From positions 1 through 64,000 of the forward strand of contig JBMNQX010000008.1 in the NCBI GenBank assembly GCA_050944355.1: DNA of 64,000 bases, in the 5' to 3' direction. The translations under genes were made by a program, and so were the position numbers. Each line of letters starts with the position of its first letter. Positions within the stretch are counted from its first letter, which is position 1. The DNA is from UBA4285 sp050944355. GTDB lineage: Bacteria; Bacillota; Clostridia; Lachnospirales; Lachnospiraceae. Under the pieces are notes generated by a model, which worked only from the letters and a program-made list of their open reading frames with translations, searched no databases and was not told the origin of the DNA. Shown one piece after another: positions 61,079-64,000 of this stretch.

Positions 61079-62917
61079 TTATGCGCCTGCTGCGCCGGGC
61101 GCCATATCGAAGTCTCCAGAACCGGCCTTCTGGGTCTCGTAAATTTCCTGATAGACTTTATTGGTTTTGAGCAGATTATCCGGCGTGTCAAAACCGCAGA
61201 TTCTGCCGTTGTCGAGCACAATCACGCGGTCGGCCTCTTCAATGGAAGAAAGCCGCTGAGAGATGATGAGCTTTGTCGTTCCCGGAATCTTCGTGCGGAA
61301 CGCCTCCCGGATCTTGCGCTCTGTCGCCGTGTCCACAGCGCTTGTCGAGTCGTCGAGAATCAGAATCTTCGGCTTCTTGAGAAGCGCGCGGGCTATGCAC
61401 AGACGCTGTTTCTGGCCGCCCGACACGTTTGTGCCTCCCTGCGAGATTTTTGCGTCATATCCGTCAGGCAGAAGACAAATGAACTCGTCAGCCGACGCTT
61501 CTTTGCAGGCTTCGATGCATTCTTCGCGCGTTGCGGATTCATCGCCCCAGCGCAGGTTGTCGAGAATCGTGCCAGAGAACAGCGTATTTTTCTGCAGCAC
61601 CACGGAAACCTGATCCCGCAGGGATTTCAGATCGTATTTCTTTACGTCGAGACCCCCGACTTTGACGGTTCCTTCCGTCGCGTCGTACAGACGGGAGATG
61701 AGCGATACAAGCGTCGATTTTCCGCATCCGGTGGGACCGGTGATGCCGATCATCTCGCCGGATTTAATGTGAAGATTGATGTCGCGCAGAACTTTGTTCC
61801 CCGTTCCCGATTTATACGAAAAGCTGACATGATCAAAATCGATGGAACCGTCCGCGACTTCCGTGACCGGATTGTCCGGGTTCTTCAGATCCGGAGTCTC
61901 GTTCAGCACCTCTGTGATGCGGCGGCATCCGGAGAAGGACATGGAGATCATGACGATGACCATCGAGAACAGCATCAGGGAAACCATGATGTTGGTGATG
62001 TAGGAAAGCAGCGATGTGAGGCTGCCGGTCGAAAGAGACCCGCCTACAACCTGTCTGGCGCCAAACCAGGACAGAGCGATGATCGACGCATAAATCACCA
62101 GATACATAATCGGACTGTTAAAGGCGAGGATGCCCTCGGCTTTTGTGAACAGCTTCTGCAGAGTCTTTGCCGCTTTGGTAAATTTCTGATTTTCGTAATC
62201 CTCGCGGACATACGCCTTGACGACGCGGATGCCGGAGACGTTTTCCTTGACGCTTTCGTTCAGATCGTCGTACTTGGTGAACACTTTGTTGAAAATGTTC
62301 GATGCCCGGATCATGAGAAATGCGAGGACTACGGACAGAAATACGACGGCCACAAAATAGATGACGGAAAGCGAAGGCGAGATCAGTATGGCCATGATGA
62401 GGCTCATGATGAGCATGAGCGGCGGCCGGATGGCGATCCGGATTATCATCTGATAGGCATTCTGCATATTTGTCACGTCGGTCGTCAGACGGGTGATGAG
62501 TCCGGCGGTCGAGTACTTGTCAATGTTTGAAAAGGAATAGGTCTGGATTTTCTGGTACATGTCGTCCCGGACATTGGCCGCCAGTCCGCAGGAGGCCTCA
62601 GCGGCGCACCGGCCGGCCATCATGCCGCAGAAGAGAGAGAGGAAAGCAAGCACCAGCATAACTCCGCCGTAGACCAGAATAGCATGCATGTTGCCCGCTT
62701 CAATCCCTTCGTCAATGATATCGGCCATGACATAGGGGAGAAGAACTTCCATCAGGACTTCGCCGGCCGTGAAGATCGGGGCGAGGATCGACGGTTTCTT
62801 GTATTCCCGGATTTCTCCAGTCAGTGTGCGGAGAATCAGTCTGAAACTTACAGAGCTTTTGCTCTTTTCAGAATTTCCGGAAACAGACCTGCTTTTTGCG
62901 CTGGATGTTTCAGGCAT
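61079..62917 (-). CDS. ABC exporter, permease-ATPase half transporter (first subunit)
   Basis: 612 aa: extended N-terminus, six-helix domain (about 40-330), then ATPase with Walker A TGPTGCGKSTLVSL, Q-loop VLQKNTLFSG, signature NVSGGQKQRLCIARA and Walker B ILILDDSTSAVD. The residue after the Walker B Asp is Asp rather than Glu (LDDS), and the H-loop reads ISQRLSS without His. Both are features of the degenerate site in heterodimeric exporters such as BmrC/TM287. So one nucleotide site of the pair is probably non-catalytic. Multidrug or lipid-linked export is likely; substrate unknown. Confidence 0.92.
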   Translation of the reverse strand: MPETSSAKSRSVSGNSEKSKSSVSFRLILRTLTGEIREYKKPSILAPIFTAGEVLMEVLLPYVMADIIDEGIEAGNMHAILVYGGVMLVLAFLSLFCGMMAGRCAAEASCGLAANVRDDMYQKIQTYSFSNIDKYSTAGLITRLTTDVTNMQNAYQMIIRIAIRPPLMLIMSLIMAILISPSLSVIYFVAVVFLSVVLAFLMIRASNIFNKVFTKYDDLNESVKENVSGIRVVKAYVREDYENQKFTKAAKTLQKLFTKAEGILAFNSPIMYLVIYASIIALSWFGARQVVGGSLSTGSLTSLLSYITNIMVSLMLFSMVIVMISMSFSGCRRITEVLNETPDLKNPDNPVTEVADGSIDFDHVSFSYKSGTGNKVLRDINLHIKSGEMIGITGPTGCGKSTLVSLISRLYDATEGTVKVGGLDVKKYDLKSLRDQVSVVLQKNTLFSGTILDNLRWGDESATREECIEACKEASADEFICLLPDGYDAKISQGGTNVSGGQKQRLCIARALLKKPKILILDDSTSAVDTATERKIREAFRTKIPGTTKLIISQRLSSIEEADRVIVLDNGRICGFDTPDNLLKTNKVYQEIYETQKAGSGDFDMAPGAAGA

Positions 62918-63407
62918 TTTCCGGTTCTCCTTTCATGGTTTCTTTCTGACTCGGCCTCATTATTTCGAGTCCTTTCGTGTCGTCCTGCACCTCTTCCCAC
63001 AGGATGTTCAGGAGACGGTAGAGTTCCTGACGTTCCGCGAGCGACATACGCCGGAAAAGTTTTGCGTCATTGCGGTCCATATCTTCGCGGTGCTGCTTCA
63101 TGAAAGCTTCGCCTTTGGACGTGAGACAGACGATCTTGGCGCGGCGGTCGCCGGGCTTCGGTTCTGTCCTGACAAATCCTTTCGCGGCCAGACGGCTGAC
63201 GATTCCGGCCATGGTCGGCTGGGCGACATGAAAACTTTTTTCCAGTTCTTTCAGTGAAACCATGCGCCCATCCGCCTTTGTGAGATGGACGAGAACATAC
63301 ATCTGTGAAAATGTCAGATTGCTGGCGCTCATATCCGCATTGGCTTTCGCGAACATGCGGTCGTTAATCTTCTTGAGAAGCATGGGAATTTCATGTGACG
63401 GATCCAT
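62910..63407 (-). CDS. MarR-family transcriptional regulator
   Basis: 165 aa from ATG 63407 behind AGGAGGTG. Winged-helix core: LTFSQMYVLVHLTKADGRMVSLKELEKSFHVAQPTMAGIVSRLAAKGFVRTEPKPGDRRAKIVCLTSKGEAF (about 30-102), with the DRRAK wing. The stop overlaps the ABC subunit start by 8 nt, giving the common MarR-ABC-ABC multidrug operon. A palindrome in the promoter is its likely operator. Confidence 0.92.
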   Translation of the reverse strand: MDPSHEIPMLLKKINDRMFAKANADMSASNLTFSQMYVLVHLTKADGRMVSLKELEKSFHVAQPTMAGIVSRLAAKGFVRTEPKPGDRRAKIVCLTSKGEAFMKQHREDMDRNDAKLFRRMSLAERQELYRLLNILWEEVQDDTKGLEIMRPSQKETMKGEPENA

Positions 63408-63456
63408 ACGGCACCTCCTGTTCGATAGATAAGCATGTATATTGATTACGGAGAGC

Positions 63457-63497
63457 ATTATATGCAAAATGATAGCGCGCTGTCAATAGCGTGCTAT
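63457..63497 (-). promoter_or_regulatory. Promoter and MarR operator of the regulator-exporter operon
   Basis: Minus-strand TTGACA (63481-63486), 18-bp spacer and TATAAT (63457-63462). The inverted repeat ATAGCGCGCT-6-AGCGTGCTAT (63472-63497, one mismatch) covers the -35, as expected for repression by the MarR protein. Confidence 0.78.
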
Positions 63498-63551
63498 TAA
63501 ATATTTCTAAACAATAAATGACCATCAGTCACATTTTGACAAGTTTGTGTA

Positions 63552-63580
63552 TTGCAGCCGCGGAACACAGCGGTTACAAT
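63552..63580 (+). promoter_or_regulatory. Promoter of the HdeD-like gene
   Basis: TTGCAG (63552-63557), 17 bp, TACAAT (63575-63580). The spacer contains CCGC...GCGG. The divergent gap to the MarR gene is otherwise AT-rich. Confidence 0.55.
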
Positions 63581-63658
63581 AAAGAATGTAAAATAAGTTA
63601 TCAGGCGCGTGATTTCCAGTCAGGCGCGCACTGAGAGGCGGAAAGGAGGATATTCTCT

Positions 63659-64000
63659 ATGTTTTTCTACAATAACAATACAGATTACAGAGAGGAAATC
63701 CGAAATTACTGGAATAACAATGTAAAGAAATTCAGAACGACGAGTCTCATCGCGGGCATCATAATGACGATACTCGGCATCCTCTGCTTTATCTTCCCTG
63801 TGCGGTCGATGCTGGTGCTTGAGTACATCGCCTCGATTTTCCTGATAGTGGCCGGCATCTATCAGATCTATGCGTTCACCGCGCTGCCGGTTTTCCTCAA
63901 GACGGGCGGCGGACTGCTCACCGGTATCCTGAACGTGATCCTCGGCATCATGCTGATTACGTCTCCGGCGGAAGCGATGATGTCCATGTTCGCGATCATC
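63659..64000 (+). CDS. HdeD-like (DUF308) membrane protein, cut by the window end
   Basis: The first 114 residues are in the window; no stop reached. A charged N-terminus (YNNNTDYREEIRNYWNNN) is followed by paired hydrophobic helices with small-residue patterns (LIAGIIMTILGILCFIFPV, VLEYIASIFLIVAGIYQIY, LTGILNVILGIMLIT), the repeated two-helix unit of DUF308/HdeD proteins. Function in Gram-positives is unknown. AAAGGAGGATATTCT precedes the start. Confidence 0.75.
   Translation, partial: MFFYNNNTDYREEIRNYWNNNVKKFRTTSLIAGIIMTILGILCFIFPVRSMLVLEYIASIFLIVAGIYQIYAFTALPVFLKTGGGLLTGILNVILGIMLITSPAEAMMSMFAII

Noticed and set aside
1..64000. ATGRCAAATG as Chi, KOPS or a chromosome-orienting word
   Set aside because: Those are polar. 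Here 14 exact copies are on one strand and 9 on the other, without segment-wise bias that I can see.

Overview
The window is a GC-rich, gene-dense chromosomal segment of an anaerobic, low-redox Firmicute, most likely a Lachnospiraceae-type Clostridium relative. The basis is strong AGGAGG ribosome-binding sites, some TTG and GTG starts, a tandem glycine riboswitch, HemZ, PepV, NrdG, a spore photoproduct lyase homologue, a one-piece Rel, and a cobalamin methionine synthase whose reactivation domain is a separate gene. I see no rRNA, tRNA, prophage, insertion sequence or CRISPR array. The last gene is cut by the window end.

Layout. 1-255: repeat array. 370-2800: GH4 glycosidase and a divergent AraC regulator. 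2855-8370: membrane protein, UppP, nucleoside phosphorylase-like protein with SplB-like radical SAM enzyme, SDR, small protein, Dut, NrdG. 8551-14631: a sugar-acid cluster with a CdaR/PucR-type regulator, a PrpR-type regulator with a degenerate ATPase, a DapA-family lyase, a tartronate-semialdehyde-reductase-like enzyme and a TIM-barrel isomerase. 14752-22339: rel, metallo-hydrolase, hemZ, aspS, glyA. 22484-23210: large repeat array. 23335-26019: glycine riboswitch, glycine/alanine:sodium symporter and patatin. 26254-30823: two hypB genes, a large FeS/FAD oxidoreductase and hypA. 31569-36723: methionine synthase operon, bracketed by two mutually inverted repeat arrays. 37336-41177: PepV and glycogen phosphorylase. 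41304-48252: AraC regulator, PotA, PotB, fused PotC-PotD, MATE pump and Tag. 48392-52360: alpha-L-rhamnosidase and an enolase-superfamily dehydratase. 52432-53738: metal permease and Fur-family regulator with two 7-1-7 operator palindromes. 54004-59094: flavin-family protein, MATE, thioredoxin, PH-like membrane protein, radical SAM protein, DUF1294 remnant, flavodoxin. 59193-63407: MarR regulator and a heterodimeric ABC exporter. 63659-end: HdeD-like membrane protein.

Two signals are not explained by genes. First, the intergenic arrays share one geometry: 8-nt inverted arms whose starts lie 27-28 bp apart, repeated every 60-63 bp. They come in two families with unrelated arm sequences, GCATCGGG/CCCGATGC and TCAGCAAA/TTTGCTGA. 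Second, the 10-mer ATGRCAAATG occurs 23 times exactly (counted by eye, both strands), against about 0.25 expected. Its core GRCAAATG occurs about 39 times, or roughly once per 1.6 kb. It lies in genes, at gene junctions and at start codons, on both strands, which is the distribution of a DNA-uptake-type word rather than a promoter or operator.

Metabolically the window links one-carbon and amino-acid metabolism (GlyA, glycine uptake, MetH, MTHFR), plant polysaccharide and sugar-acid use (GH4, GH78, DapA/GarR cluster), polyamine import, nickel handling, and metal or drug efflux.
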